NCBI RefSeq assembly: GCF_003058325.1
Contig: NZ_CP028843.1
Span: 3,903,501-3,967,500 of the forward strand
Length of the DNA: 64,000 nt
From: Methylobacterium currus
GTDB taxonomy: Bacteria > Pseudomonadota > Alphaproteobacteria > Rhizobiales > Beijerinckiaceae
Direction of reading: 5' to 3'
Both the position numbers and the translations under genes were made by a program. Shown piece after piece: positions 27,795 to 36,507 of the stretch. The notes beneath the pieces were generated by a model that saw only the letters and a program-made list of their open reading frames with translations, made no database searches and was not told the origin of the DNA. Within the stretch, counting starts at the first letter, position 1. Each line of letters begins with the position of its first letter.

Positions 27795-28296
27795 GGGCGG
27801 TGCCTTGCTCTACCGCGTGCAGAAGCATGCCGCGCGCCGTCTGCACTACGACTTCCGGCTGCAACTCGGCGACGTCCTAAAGAGCTGGGCGGTGACGCGC
27901 GGCCCGAGCCTCGTGGCGGGAGAGCGTCGTCTCGCGGTTGCCGTCGAGGACCATGGCCTGGACTACGCCGACTACGAGGGTGTGATCGCGCCGGGCAGCT
28001 ACGGTGCCGGCGTCGTGCTGCTGTGGGACCGGGGCACCTGGGAGCCGGACGGCGACCCAGCCACGGCGCTCGCGTCGGGGTCGCTCGCCTTTATCCTTCA
28101 CGGGTAGAAGCTGTCCGGCCGGTGGCGCCTGACGCGCATGAGACCGCGGCCCCATGAGCGGCATGTCTCCTGGCTGCTCATCAAGTCCCATGACGCCGCC
28201 GCGCGTCGGACTGGCGAGGCGGACATCCTGGAAGAGAAACCGCTCTCGGTCGTGACCGGCCGCACGGTCGAGGACATCGCCGCCGCGGCGGCCTGA
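27787..28296 (+). pseudogene. LigD 3'-phosphoesterase domain protein, interrupted by in-frame amber codon
   Basis: The frame from ATG 27787 encodes a stand-alone 3'-phosphoesterase domain like that of the NHEJ ligase LigD. The active-site residues are kept: the two histidines, Asp and Arg of KHAARRLHYDFR and the His of VEDHGLDY. After SLAFILHG a TAG stop occurs at 28105-28107. The same frame continues with KLSGRWRLTRM, SWLLIKSHDAAAR and EKPLSVVTGRTVEDIAA to a TGA at 28294-28296, exactly the family's C-terminus. Relatives have HGEKL here, so a GAG-to-TAG change is the simplest explanation. The start overlaps the glycosyltransferase stop by eight bases. A 106-residue truncated product may still be made. 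Confidence 0.82.
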
Positions 28297-28310
28297 CGGG
28301 AGGGAGGTGC

Positions 28311-29450
28311 ATGGACCAGAGAACCCCGCTCGACCTGGCATACGATGCCGTTGCGGCCGCCCGACAGGTGGCCGTCGCCGCCTCGGCTCGCGCGGGAGAA
28401 CAGGACCGCGACGACGGCTTTCCGGCCGAGGACGTCGCCGACCTCGCCCGCCTCGGTTTGCTCACCGCCCTGATACCGTTCGACGAAGGTGGCGCCGGGC
28501 TCGGCGAGGAGCCGGGCGCCACGAAGCTCGCCGAGGTCCTTCGCCTCGTCGGTTACGGCAGCCTCGCGCTCGGGCGCATCTACGAGGGCCACGTCAACGC
28601 CTTGCAGCTCATTGCCCGCTACGGCACGCCCGCGCAGCGGGCGCGCCTGTTCGCGGAGGCTCGTGCCGGACACTTGTTCGGCGTCTGGAACACCGATCCG
28701 CCAGGCGATTGCCTTAAGCTGGGGGATGACCGCCGCCTTCATGGCGTGAAGACCTTCGCCTCCGGTGCAGGCTTCGTCACCCGCGCCCTCGTCACGGTCA
28801 AGCGCGAGCCGGGTTCGTCGCCGCTGATGCTGGTCGTGCGGCTGGAGCCCGGCTGCCGCGCCGACCTCGGCGGCTGGCGCGCCCACGGCATGCGGGCGTC
28901 CGCGACTGGCACCGTCGACTTCGAGGGCATCGCAGTCACCGGGGACGAGATCCTGGGCGGGTGGGACGACTACCATCGCCAGCCGGTCTTCTCGGGCGGG
29001 GCGTGGCGCTTCGCGGCGGTGCAGCTCGGGGGCATCGAGGCGGTATTCGACGCTTGGCGGAGCCACCTTGCCGGAACCGGTCGCGGCGGCGACCCGCACC
29101 AGCTCGCCCGCCTCGGCGAGGGCGCCATCGCGCTGGAGGGCGCGCGGTCCTGGGTCGAGCGCGCGGCCCGAACCGTCTTCGACGACGCCCTCCCTCCCGA
29201 GCGCATCGTCGCCTTCGTCAACCTTGCGCGGCTCGCCGTCGAGCGGGCCGGTCTGGACGTGCTGCGGCTCGCGCAGCGTTCCGTCGGCCTGCAGGGCTTC
29301 CTGCGCGAGCATCCGCTTGAGCGGCTCTCGCGCGACCTCGCCACCTACCTGCGCCAGCCCGCGCCGGACCGGGCGCTTACCACTGCGGCGGAGGAAATCC
29401 TGAAGGCGGGCGGGCAGGCCTGGGGGTTGTGGACGGGGGACGGGCGGTGA
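28311..29450 (+). CDS. Acyl-CoA dehydrogenase family protein
   Basis: The 379-residue flavoprotein fits the acyl-CoA dehydrogenase fold: a helical N-terminal domain (ADLARLGLLTALIPFDEGGAGLGEE), a middle beta domain (FGVWNTD, GVKTFASGAGFVTRALVTV, MRASATGTVDFEGIAV) and a C-terminal helical domain. It is divergent from beta-oxidation enzymes, so the substrate may be a carrier-bound or sugar-linked acyl group. The start has a strong GGGAGGGAGG site. Its stop overlaps the next gene's GTG (GTGA), coupling it to a NodS-like methyltransferase. Together with the upstream glycosyltransferase this looks like a small biosynthetic operon for a modified glycolipid, which is inference. Confidence 0.85.
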   Translation: MDQRTPLDLAYDAVAAARQVAVAASARAGEQDRDDGFPAEDVADLARLGLLTALIPFDEGGAGLGEEPGATKLAEVLRLVGYGSLALGRIYEGHVNALQLIARYGTPAQRARLFAEARAGHLFGVWNTDPPGDCLKLGDDRRLHGVKTFASGAGFVTRALVTVKREPGSSPLMLVVRLEPGCRADLGGWRAHGMRASATGTVDFEGIAVTGDEILGGWDDYHRQPVFSGGAWRFAAVQLGGIEAVFDAWRSHLAGTGRGGDPHQLARLGEGAIALEGARSWVERAARTVFDDALPPERIVAFVNLARLAVERAGLDVLRLAQRSVGLQGFLREHPLERLSRDLATYLRQPAPDRALTTAAEEILKAGGQAWGLWTGDGR

Positions 29451-30091
29451 GCCGATACGAGACCTCGCTCCCGCCGAGCTACTTCGACGAACGCTACGGC
29501 CGCGACCCGGACCCTTGGCGCTTTGCCACGAGCGACTACGAGCGGGTGAAATACGGGGCCACGCTCGATGCCCTGTCGAGGGCCCGGTACGCTTCGGCCC
29601 TGGAGGTCGGCTCCTCCATCGGGGTGTTGACCGAGTTGCTGGCCCGGCGCTGCGACCCCCTCGTCAGCCTCGACCTGACCGAACTGGCGCTCATCCAGGC
29701 CCGGGAACGGTGCAAAGATCTGCCCCACGTCCGCTTTGAGCGTGCCCAGGTGCCCGGGCAGTGGCCGGAAGGCACCTTCGACCTGATCCTGCTGTCCGAG
29801 GTCGTCTACTACCTCGACGAGCCGGACGTGCAGCGCCTGGCCGAGCGGGTGCGGAGCTGCTTGCGGCCGGGCGGCGACGTCGTACTGGTGCACTGGACGG
29901 GCGAGACGCACTACCCGTTGACCGGCGACGAGGCCGCGGCACGCTTCATCGCCAACACGGCCGCGTTCCTGCGCGTCCATGACCAAGTCAGGACCGACAA
30001 GTACCGGCTCGACGTGCTGGTGCGTGACGACGGACGGCCGTCATGCCGACCGGCGGGCTCTTCGGGTTCACTTGGAAACCCTGGCCTTTAG
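29447..30091 (+). CDS. NodS-like SAM-dependent methyltransferase
   Basis: The 214-residue class I methyltransferase has ALEVGSSIGVLTELLARRCDPLVSLDLTELALIQA as SAM-binding motif I region and FDLILLSEVVYYLDE as motif post-II. N-terminal YFDERYGRDPDPWRFATSDYERVKY is typical of NodS family members that N-methylate sugar amines. The GTG at 29447 overlaps the acyl-CoA dehydrogenase stop; an upstream GTG frame at 29429 is possible. The last 20 residues (DGRPSCRPAGSS...) do not look like the family end, so a small late frameshift is possible. It is convergent with the Crp/Fnr gene. Confidence 0.83.
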   Translation: MSRYETSLPPSYFDERYGRDPDPWRFATSDYERVKYGATLDALSRARYASALEVGSSIGVLTELLARRCDPLVSLDLTELALIQARERCKDLPHVRFERAQVPGQWPEGTFDLILLSEVVYYLDEPDVQRLAERVRSCLRPGGDVVLVHWTGETHYPLTGDEAAARFIANTAAFLRVHDQVRTDKYRLDVLVRDDGRPSCRPAGSSGSLGNPGL

Positions 30092-30142
30092 GCCGGGGAG
30101 CGGGCGCGTTTCCTCGCTGGTGTCGACGTATGCCGCTCGCCA

Positions 30143-30904
30143 TCATGCTCGAAGTCCGGCAGGGGCGCTGCGGCTGCACGACCCCGTCGATCCGGTCCGG
30201 TGCAGGTAGGCCCGGTCGAAGGCCGCCACCCCCTCCAGGGCCGCCACGTCCCGGATGACGATGCTGCGGCCCCAGCCCTCGATAAGCGAGCGTTCCCGCA
30301 AGGCTTTGAACGACCTGTTCACGTGGACGGGCGTCATGCCGGTCGCGTCGGCGAGGTCGACCTGGGTCAAGGGAAAGTGGTACCCCGTTTCCGATGCCAG
30401 TCCTACGGACCGGAGCCGTACCAGCATCTCGCAAAGGACGTGCGCGAGGCGCTGCTCGCAGGAACGGCGCCCGAGGTTCACGAGCCACTGCCGCGACGTG
30501 GCCGCCTCGCCGAGGGCTGCGAGGCGCATGGCCCGGGCGATGCCAAGATGGGCGTCGAGCAGGTCGCGTACGGTCCGGGCCGGGACGTGAACCATGCGGC
30601 ATGGCGTGAGGGTGCCGACGGCATGGTCCATCACTTCGAGCAGGTCGACGTCCAGGTCGCTGAAGTCGCCTGGAACGAGGAAGGCGAGCACCTGGCGGCC
30701 CCCGTCGGGGAGGATCTTGTATCGGCAGGCGATGCCTTCGACAATGACGAAGACGCCATGCGGCCGGTCGCCCTCACGGATCAGGTCCGTTCGGGCCGGG
30801 ACCGCCATGGGGTGGGCGACGACCTGTGCCAGGAAGCGTCGGTCCTCATCGGATAATGGTGACAGCGCGTCGAGCTTGCGCAGCAAGGGATGGTCGTCGG
30901 GCAT
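30143..30904 (-). CDS. Crp/Fnr family transcriptional regulator
   Basis: The 253-residue protein has an N-terminal cyclic-nucleotide-binding fold (DLIREGDRPHGVFVIVEGIACRYKILPDGGRQVLAFLVPGDFSDL) and a C-terminal winged helix with TQVDLADATGMTPVHVNRSFKALRE as the recognition region. No cysteine cluster like that of FNR is visible, so it belongs to the broad CRP-like group common in Rhizobiales. The Met at 30904 starts the homology; frame upstream is not conserved. It is convergent with the methyltransferase. Target genes are unknown. Confidence 0.85.
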   Translation of the reverse strand: MPDDHPLLRKLDALSPLSDEDRRFLAQVVAHPMAVPARTDLIREGDRPHGVFVIVEGIACRYKILPDGGRQVLAFLVPGDFSDLDVDLLEVMDHAVGTLTPCRMVHVPARTVRDLLDAHLGIARAMRLAALGEAATSRQWLVNLGRRSCEQRLAHVLCEMLVRLRSVGLASETGYHFPLTQVDLADATGMTPVHVNRSFKALRERSLIEGWGRSIVIRDVAALEGVAAFDRAYLHRTGSTGSCSRSAPAGLRA

Positions 30905-30984
30905 CGGAGTGGGCCACGTGGTGCGTTCGTCTCGCGGCGAAGCTAGCGCGTTTGGGGTTTTCGGCATCGGCGCATGCCCCCCGG

Positions 30985-31446
30985 TCAGACGAGAAGGGGC
31001 GCGGACCTCTCCGGGTCCGTGTTCAACCCAATGGGAACGTGCGCGCCTACTTGGTCGAGCTGTGCGACGCGGGCGAGGGTGTCTGCCCGACATGCAGGGA
31101 GAGGCCAAAGGGCAGCCACGACCCCCCTTAACTCGTCGATGCCAGCCTTTGCTTCCGCATGTGACTCGAAGCCGACTCTACGATGCATCGTCCCAGACGG
31201 CATCGTCACCAGAACGTCGACCCATCCGTCCGTTCCCACACACGGCAACTCGGGGAACTTGCCAAGCTTCGGATCACGAGGAACACCTGCGCCCGGGACC
31301 TGCTTCCTGTCGGTCCAAGGAATGCGACAACGCGACGGCGGTTTCACAAGTTCTTGGAGATACCCGACGTTCCTGCTGCCGGAGGACGTACCCGCGTCGG
31401 GCACGGACCCGAAATATGGCGGGCGCCGCAAGGCGCAGCGGGTCAT
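30985..31446 (-). CDS. Possible small hypothetical protein
   Basis: The open frame could encode up to 153 residues. The part that looks real is the middle: DGWVDVLVTMPSGTMHRRVGFESHAEAKAGIDELRGVV, a pattern of a short beta hairpin plus helix common in small hypothetical proteins of this group. The N-terminal 70 residues look unstructured and the start is uncertain. It lies between the Crp/Fnr regulator and a plus-strand hypothetical, in the first sparse stretch of the window. The function is unknown. Confidence 0.3.
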   Translation of the reverse strand: MTRCALRRPPYFGSVPDAGTSSGSRNVGYLQELVKPPSRCRIPWTDRKQVPGAGVPRDPKLGKFPELPCVGTDGWVDVLVTMPSGTMHRRVGFESHAEAKAGIDELRGVVAALWPLPACRADTLARVAQLDQVGAHVPIGLNTDPERSAPLLV

Positions 31447-31634
31447 CCGAGTGGTCGTTCTGGGACCCTGTCAACGTGGCACTGCCATGACCCGCGAGAC
31501 GGCGCCTCGGTTCAGGAGGTCGCTTTCGTCATTCGTCCCTAGCCTGGAAGCATGGCCCCGCGCCCGCTGGCTTGGAGGCATCGAAGGAGGCAACCAGGCG
31601 AACGACTTCGGCTCGCATCCTGAAGGGATTGCAC

Positions 31635-32042
31635 GTGAGCTACGCCCTCAAGGCAGTCGTTGACCGGGCCAGCATCTACCCCGATGCCTTCTACCTGATG
31701 CCCTGGAAGGTCAATATCCACGAAGGCGAGGCGTACCTCATGGCACAGTCCACGGCGGAGGAATACCGCAAGTCCTTCTCGCACGCGGCGATGGACGACC
31801 TGCGTATGGTCGGCTTGGTAGAGGGGCTGCCGAACACCGGCACGAACGCTCTCTACGCGCTATCCCGAGAGGGACTCGCGGAAGCCCAGCGGCTTCACGG
31901 CCCCATCGTGACCGAGCTGCTGGTGAAGCACGAGGTGGGGGTCGAGAGGCTCCGTTCGACGCATGACGGAAGCCTGACCATGCTCAGTGGCGAGCCATCC
32001 ATACTCGATGTCTTGGACGACCCGGCCATACCGACTCAGTAG
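31635..32042 (+). CDS. Hypothetical protein with possible winged-helix region
   Basis: A 135-residue product. The GTG at 31635 is preceded by GAAGGG at a good distance; an ATG at 31572 is the alternative. The stretch MDDLRMVGLVEGLPNTGTNALYALSREGLAEAQRL looks like the second half of a winged helix, as in MarR/PadR proteins, but the first helix pair is not clear. The C-terminus is acidic. I do not recognise a family. The gene stands alone before an AT-richer intergenic region that may mark the start of the mobile island. Confidence 0.5.
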   Translation: MSYALKAVVDRASIYPDAFYLMPWKVNIHEGEAYLMAQSTAEEYRKSFSHAAMDDLRMVGLVEGLPNTGTNALYALSREGLAEAQRLHGPIVTELLVKHEVGVERLRSTHDGSLTMLSGEPSILDVLDDPAIPTQ

Positions 32043-32436
32043 CGTCCGTTGCGCGGTCATCTCACCGTAATGCGTTCAACAAACCCGATCATCTCGCAGT
32101 ATGTCGCTAATATGCCCTAATTTGGTGATAAATTGACCGTGCAAATGTCTAGTTATTTTTACAGATGTAGATGTCTTAGCTAGCAGGCTCAAAGATCTGC
32201 AAGGTGTAAATGGTCGCATTCCGCCTGTTTAGCTGCGCGCCACGAACCGATGTGGGGTTTGTTGGTGCTAAATCACTGCCCTCGACCCGTCGTAGATAAC
32301 CCGCGAAGACGGGCATCTCAGAACTCTAGAACTTAACGTAACATTACCATAGGAGAACGGTCCTGCTGAAGTGCAGGGCCGTTCGCTATCACAAATGCTG
32401 TGAGATCGTAAGTGACCCCATGCTAGCAGGATCGAC
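32043..32436. other. Intergenic region with perfect-length hairpin
   Basis: No gene is seen in these 394 bases, which are AT-richer than the surroundings. At 32355-32384 a 12-base-pair stem (GAACGGTCCTGC against GCAGGGCCGTTC, one G-T pair) closes a six-base loop. It lies about 50 bases past the end of the minus-strand aromatic-acid transporter and could end its transcript, although no T run follows. The rest shows nothing recognisable. Confidence 0.5.
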
Positions 32437-33810
32437 CTAATGGACTGGTTCCAACGTAACGGCTGGCTGGGCGGTATGTGGGTGTGCAACGAATTTCACT
32501 ACCAGAGCCGCCGCTGCGACCAGAGCCGGAATGGCCACCACGGAGAAGATCGTCGGCAAACTCAGGCCTGCGAGTTGCGCTACCATAAAGGAACCGGCGA
32601 TGCCGCCGAACCGGCCAAGGCCAAGCATCCAGGAAACGCCGGTCGCGCGCCCCTGTGTTGGGTAGAACCCGGCTGCCAGGGCTGGCAGTGAGGATTGCGC
32701 GGTGTTCATCAGCGTGCCCGCTACGAACACCGTGACCATCAGAAGCCCGAGATGCCCACCGGCTTGCCCGATCAGGGCCACAGCCGCTGCCGTGGCAAGG
32801 AAGCCTGCCGCTACCATGACGTTGGGATTGAAGCGGTCCATCAGCAGGCCAAGCACGATCGCACCAACGCCTCCTAGCGGGAACAGGGCGGCAGCGAGCG
32901 CTGCGTTGCGCGGGTCCACACCTGCGTCGCGGAAGAGTATCGGCATCCAGTTAATCAGCGCGTAGAAGATCACGAGGCCGCAGAAGTAGGTGACCCACAG
33001 CATCACCGACCCAACCCGGTAGGCTGGCGACAGCACCAAAGCCAGCCCGCTTTTCTCTTGAACCGCGCCGGGCGCGGCCTGCGGCTCACCAAGAGTGAAG
33101 ACTGCAGCCCCCGCAGCCTCGGGCGCTAGGTGCCGGACGATCTTTCGAATGCGCTCAGCCGGTGCACCTTTCGCGACGAGGTAGCGCAGTGACTCCGGCA
33201 AGGCGACTACGAGCGTCAAGGCAAGTACGAGGGGCACGACCCCGCCGAACACCAGCACGCTGCGCCAGCCGAACAGCGGGATCATCCAGGCAGCCAAGAA
33301 CCCGCCGAACGCCGCCCCGAGGGGAAACCCTGAGAACATCATGTTGGTCAAGAAAGCGCGACGGGACGCGGGGCAGTACTCGCTGGTCAGGGTCACGGCG
33401 TTGGGCATTGCAGCGCCTAGGCCGAGCCCGGTGAGGAAGCGCAGGATCACGAGTTGCGTCAGGTCGCCCGTGAACGCCGAAACAAGGCAAGCGAGGCTAA
33501 GCTCGACTACCGAGGCGACGAGCACTGCCTTGCGCCCGAATCTGTCGGCTAACGGGCCTGCCGACAGGGCACCAAAGGCGAGGCCGAACAGGGCGGCGCT
33601 GAGCACCGGTGCAAGCGCGGGTCGGGTCACCCCCCCCCACTCGGTGATCAGCGAAGGTGCGATGTAGCCGATCGCGGCGGTGTCGAAACCATCGAGCAAG
33701 ACGATGGCGAAACATAGAGCGAAAGTGATTCGCTGTAGCCCCGAGAAGCGGCCCTCGTCGATCAGCGCGCGGATGTCCACGGTCCCCGCGCTTCCAATGC
33801 CTTGGGTCAT
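32437..33810 (-). CDS. MFS aromatic acid:H+ symporter (AAHS-type)
   Basis: The 457-residue permease has twelve predicted spans and the AAHS signature LLDGFDTAAIGYIAPSLITEWG in the first span, plus GPLADRFGRKAVLV in loop 2-3 and LRFLTGLGLGAAMPNAVTLTSEY in span 4. Members import benzoate-type acids such as protocatechuate or 4-hydroxybenzoate with a proton. No aromatic catabolic gene lies nearby, so the substrate is inferred from family only. The gene looks intact. It is bordered by the interrupted DUF418 gene and a non-coding stretch with a hairpin. Confidence 0.85.
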   Translation of the reverse strand: MTQGIGSAGTVDIRALIDEGRFSGLQRITFALCFAIVLLDGFDTAAIGYIAPSLITEWGGVTRPALAPVLSAALFGLAFGALSAGPLADRFGRKAVLVASVVELSLACLVSAFTGDLTQLVILRFLTGLGLGAAMPNAVTLTSEYCPASRRAFLTNMMFSGFPLGAAFGGFLAAWMIPLFGWRSVLVFGGVVPLVLALTLVVALPESLRYLVAKGAPAERIRKIVRHLAPEAAGAAVFTLGEPQAAPGAVQEKSGLALVLSPAYRVGSVMLWVTYFCGLVIFYALINWMPILFRDAGVDPRNAALAAALFPLGGVGAIVLGLLMDRFNPNVMVAAGFLATAAAVALIGQAGGHLGLLMVTVFVAGTLMNTAQSSLPALAAGFYPTQGRATGVSWMLGLGRFGGIAGSFMVAQLAGLSLPTIFSVVAIPALVAAAALVVKFVAHPHTAQPAVTLEPVH

Positions 33811-34330
33811 AGCGTTTCTCCCATCATTAAGGGCCGTGTCCGACCCTCGACGTTCTGATGAACGCTTAGACGGCTATCCAAGCGTAGGGCAACAGCGGAC
33901 TGGCGAGAGCTATTCGACCAGATTCACAGAGGAGCAAGAGGCTCAACTGAGGTTAACGGTTGATAGTCTGCAATCCACTCTCAACAATCATTCGAAATGG
34001 CGCAATCCCGTGACCGAAGTGAACCGGATGGTACTTGGCCGTACATGAGCGTTCGCCATAGCCACTCAAGCGGACCGAACCGATAGCGACGTAACCACAG
34101 GTGACTCCCGTAGACCTGGGTAAAATAGACGGCCAGCACGAGCCCAAACCCTTCTGCAAGGCTAAGCTTGCCCAATAGCCCGAGCCCGTAGCCGTAGAAG
34201 ATGAGGCCGAGCACGAGCGACTGCACGACATAGTTGGTGAAAGCCATGCGCCCGACCGGCTCCGCCCAGGCGAGCCGGCGTCGCCCTGACAGGGTGCTCC
34301 CAGTCGCGAGAACGGCGATGGCGTAGCCTA

Positions 34331-35172
34331 GGGCCTGTCGTCACTTGATCCAGAGGAGCGTAGCGGCGAGGCAGAGGACGCCCATGAAGCTGACGGCAGT
34401 CTTCTCGTAGCGTGTGGCAACGGCCCGCCATTCCTTGAGGCGCGCCCACAGTCGCTCGACGATGTTGCGATTGGTGTAGATCCAGTCAGGACAGGCGAGC
34501 GGGGCCTCGTTGCTCTTGGTCGGGATCGCGGGCCGGGCCCCGGCGGTCCAGATCGCCTCGCGAAAGCCGTGGCTGGAGAAGCCACGGTCGGCCACCACCC
34601 ACTTCGGCACCCCGGGCAGTTGATCGAGCAGCGGAAGGGCGTGGGGCAGTTCATGCGCCTGACCGGGCGCGAGGCGGAAACCGACGGGGCGGCCCCGTCC
34701 ATCGGCGATCACGCAGGCCTTGGTGCCATAGCCGCCACGCGAGCGGCCAAGAGCTTCACGATGGTCTCGCTCGGCTCCAGATCCCCCCTTTTGGCCGCGC
34801 CCGCCGCCTTCTGGTGGGCTCGAATGTTCGTGCCGTCGAGAAACACCATGCCCAGCGCGACGCCGCGGCTCTGCACGAGGTCGAGCAGCCGCTCCCAGAC
34901 GCCGGCGCGCGCCCAGCGGATGAAGATCTGGGCGGCCTGCCACCAGGGACCCAACTCGGCTGGAATGGCCCTCCAAGAGGCGCCGTTGTGATGCCGCCAG
35001 AGGATGGCTGAGATCGTGCGGCGCAGCTCTTGGGGCGGCGTCTTGCCTTTGGGCCGGCAGGCTTCCACCAGCGGTTCCAGTTCGGCCCACTGAGCGTCCG
35101 TCAGCATCGTGTCTCCTCGCTCAAAGCGGGGAAACGCTCATCCTCGCAGAGAGTTCAAGCGACAACAGGCCC
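34331..35172 (-). mobile_element. IS5-family (IS427-like) insertion sequence, copy 1
   Basis: This 842-base element starts GGGCCTGTCGTCACTTGA and ends with the inverted partner whose reverse complement is GGGCCTGTTGTCGCTTGA. It is flanked on both sides by TA (34329-34330 and 35173-35174), the target duplication of this group. It carries one transposase in two frames. Copy 2 at 51629-52470 has the same length and the same predicted proteins, in the opposite orientation. Confidence 0.93.
34341..35107 (-). CDS. IS5-family DDE transposase (copy 1, two frames joined by -1 frameshift)
   Basis: The first frame (35107 downward, 132 residues) begins MLTDAQWAELEPLVEACRP and includes the first catalytic Asp in VFLDGTNIRAHQ. 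The second frame continues with GRSRGGYGTKACVIADG, the second Asp in WVVADRGFSSHG and the Glu in NIVERLWARLKEWR, ending at 34341. The frames overlap at an AAAAGGGGGG run, a classic slippery site, so a programmed -1 frameshift would make the full transposase. The same arrangement is found in copy 2. The element is probably active or recently so. Confidence 0.88.
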
Positions 35173-36048
35173 TAGAGCGAGCAGGATTGTGCCGACCGGC
35201 GCGGCGACGGTCTGTACCCATCCGAGCGAGGGCCAACCGGAGTAGTTCCGCGTCGCCGTGGCGAGCGTCAGCGCTGTCCCGGCGCCCGTCGCGAGAAAGG
35301 CAGCTGATCCCAGCGTACGCTGACGGTTCCCGGCCCGCTGAACAAGGCCGCTCCGCCAAGCGACTACTCCGAGCAGGAACAGCCCCAGGGTGCGGGGCAG
35401 AACGAAGGCGTGCAAGGGCAGGATCCCGGCGGTTTCCTCGACCCGAAACCTCAGAATTTCCAGGAAGCCGCCGGTGGAATAGACCCGGTCGGCGGCAGCT
35501 ACGTAATGCAGCAGCCAAGTCCGGCTTGGAAACGTAACCAGCGGCGGCAGGAATGGTTGGACTAGGTAGAGCCCCAGGAACAGGGCGCATCCGAGGGCCG
35601 GCAGCCAAGCCCGCCCGAACAGGAACGGCAGCACGATCAGGCCGGCGACGGCGTACTCCGTCAGGATGTCACCGTTCCAGATCAGGACGAGATGGATCAG
35701 CCCGAGGCCGAGGAGGACGAGGAGGCGACGCACCAGGAGCGCCGCCCTTCGTGGCGTGGACACCAAGCGCTCGAACTGGATCGCCAAGCCGATACCGAAC
35801 AGCAGCGAGAACAGTGCGAAGGCTTTCATGTCGACGAAGGTCAGCAAAATAGCGTCAATCCAGCGGTCGACAGCCCGCTCTGGTGGACCGGATACGAATT
35901 GTTGAAAGATTGAGACGCGGAATTCGGTTTCTAAGTTTACGGCGAGCACGCCGAATAGAGCCAAGCCTCGAAGCGCGTCGAGTGAGCCAACTCTCGCCTG
36001 AGGAGCTGTAGGCGATTGATGAGATAGTTCGCGGCCAGCTTTAGTCAT

Positions 36049-36507
36049 GGATTACGTAACCGGCACAGGCATTTCCCGCGCAAGCAGGTCATTTCAACCG
36101 CCGCTGTACACGATGGCGCCAATGGCTGCTAGCCACCCTACGATGCCCTTCGGTGGCGGAGGTTTGAAGGTCCGCGTGTGATCCAGATATTCGCATACCG
36201 CTTGTACGGCTTCGCGCCAGTTGCGGACCTCTGATCAGGCTCGTCCGAAGAGACGCTCCTCGCCCAATATCGGACTTTCAAATTTCGCCGGAGCCTCTAC
36301 AGTCCTCGTGCGCATTTGAGTAAACATGGCGTGTAAAAACAAGCCTAGGGATAATTCACGAAAAGTATAAATCGACTTAATCAAAATAAAAATTATGCAA
36401 TTTCTTGCTTAATATACAATATAAGCAGTTCCTGACATTTCATTAAGGCCGGGTTTTTATTAGCAAGTGAATAAAATGTTTGTCGATCTCAGATTTACAT
36501 TAAAAAA
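36049..36507. other. AT-rich intergenic region
   Basis: No gene is seen in these 459 bases. The stretch 36300-36500 is strikingly AT-rich for this genome, with runs such as AATCAAAATAAAAATT. It lies between the 5' end of the DUF418 gene and the 3' end of the GGDEF gene. Such base use fits a foreign segment or a promoter-rich spacer; no clear promoter or repeat was identified. Confidence 0.5.

Larger units (their letters stand above)
33981..36048 (-). pseudogene. DUF418 membrane protein interrupted by an IS5-family element
   Basis: The 5' part (36048-35173) encodes SLDALRGLALFGVLAVNLE and several membrane spans of a DUF418 protein. The 3' part (34328-33981) encodes MAFTNYVVQSLVLGLIFYGYG and the family ending RYRFGPLEWLWRTLMYG. 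Between them sits the IS at 34331-35172. Removing the IS and one copy of its TA target duplication joins the codons CTA and GGC in frame and restores a 407-residue protein, so the insertion is recent and the only visible lesion. DUF418 proteins are multi-pass inner-membrane proteins of unknown function. Confidence 0.9.
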
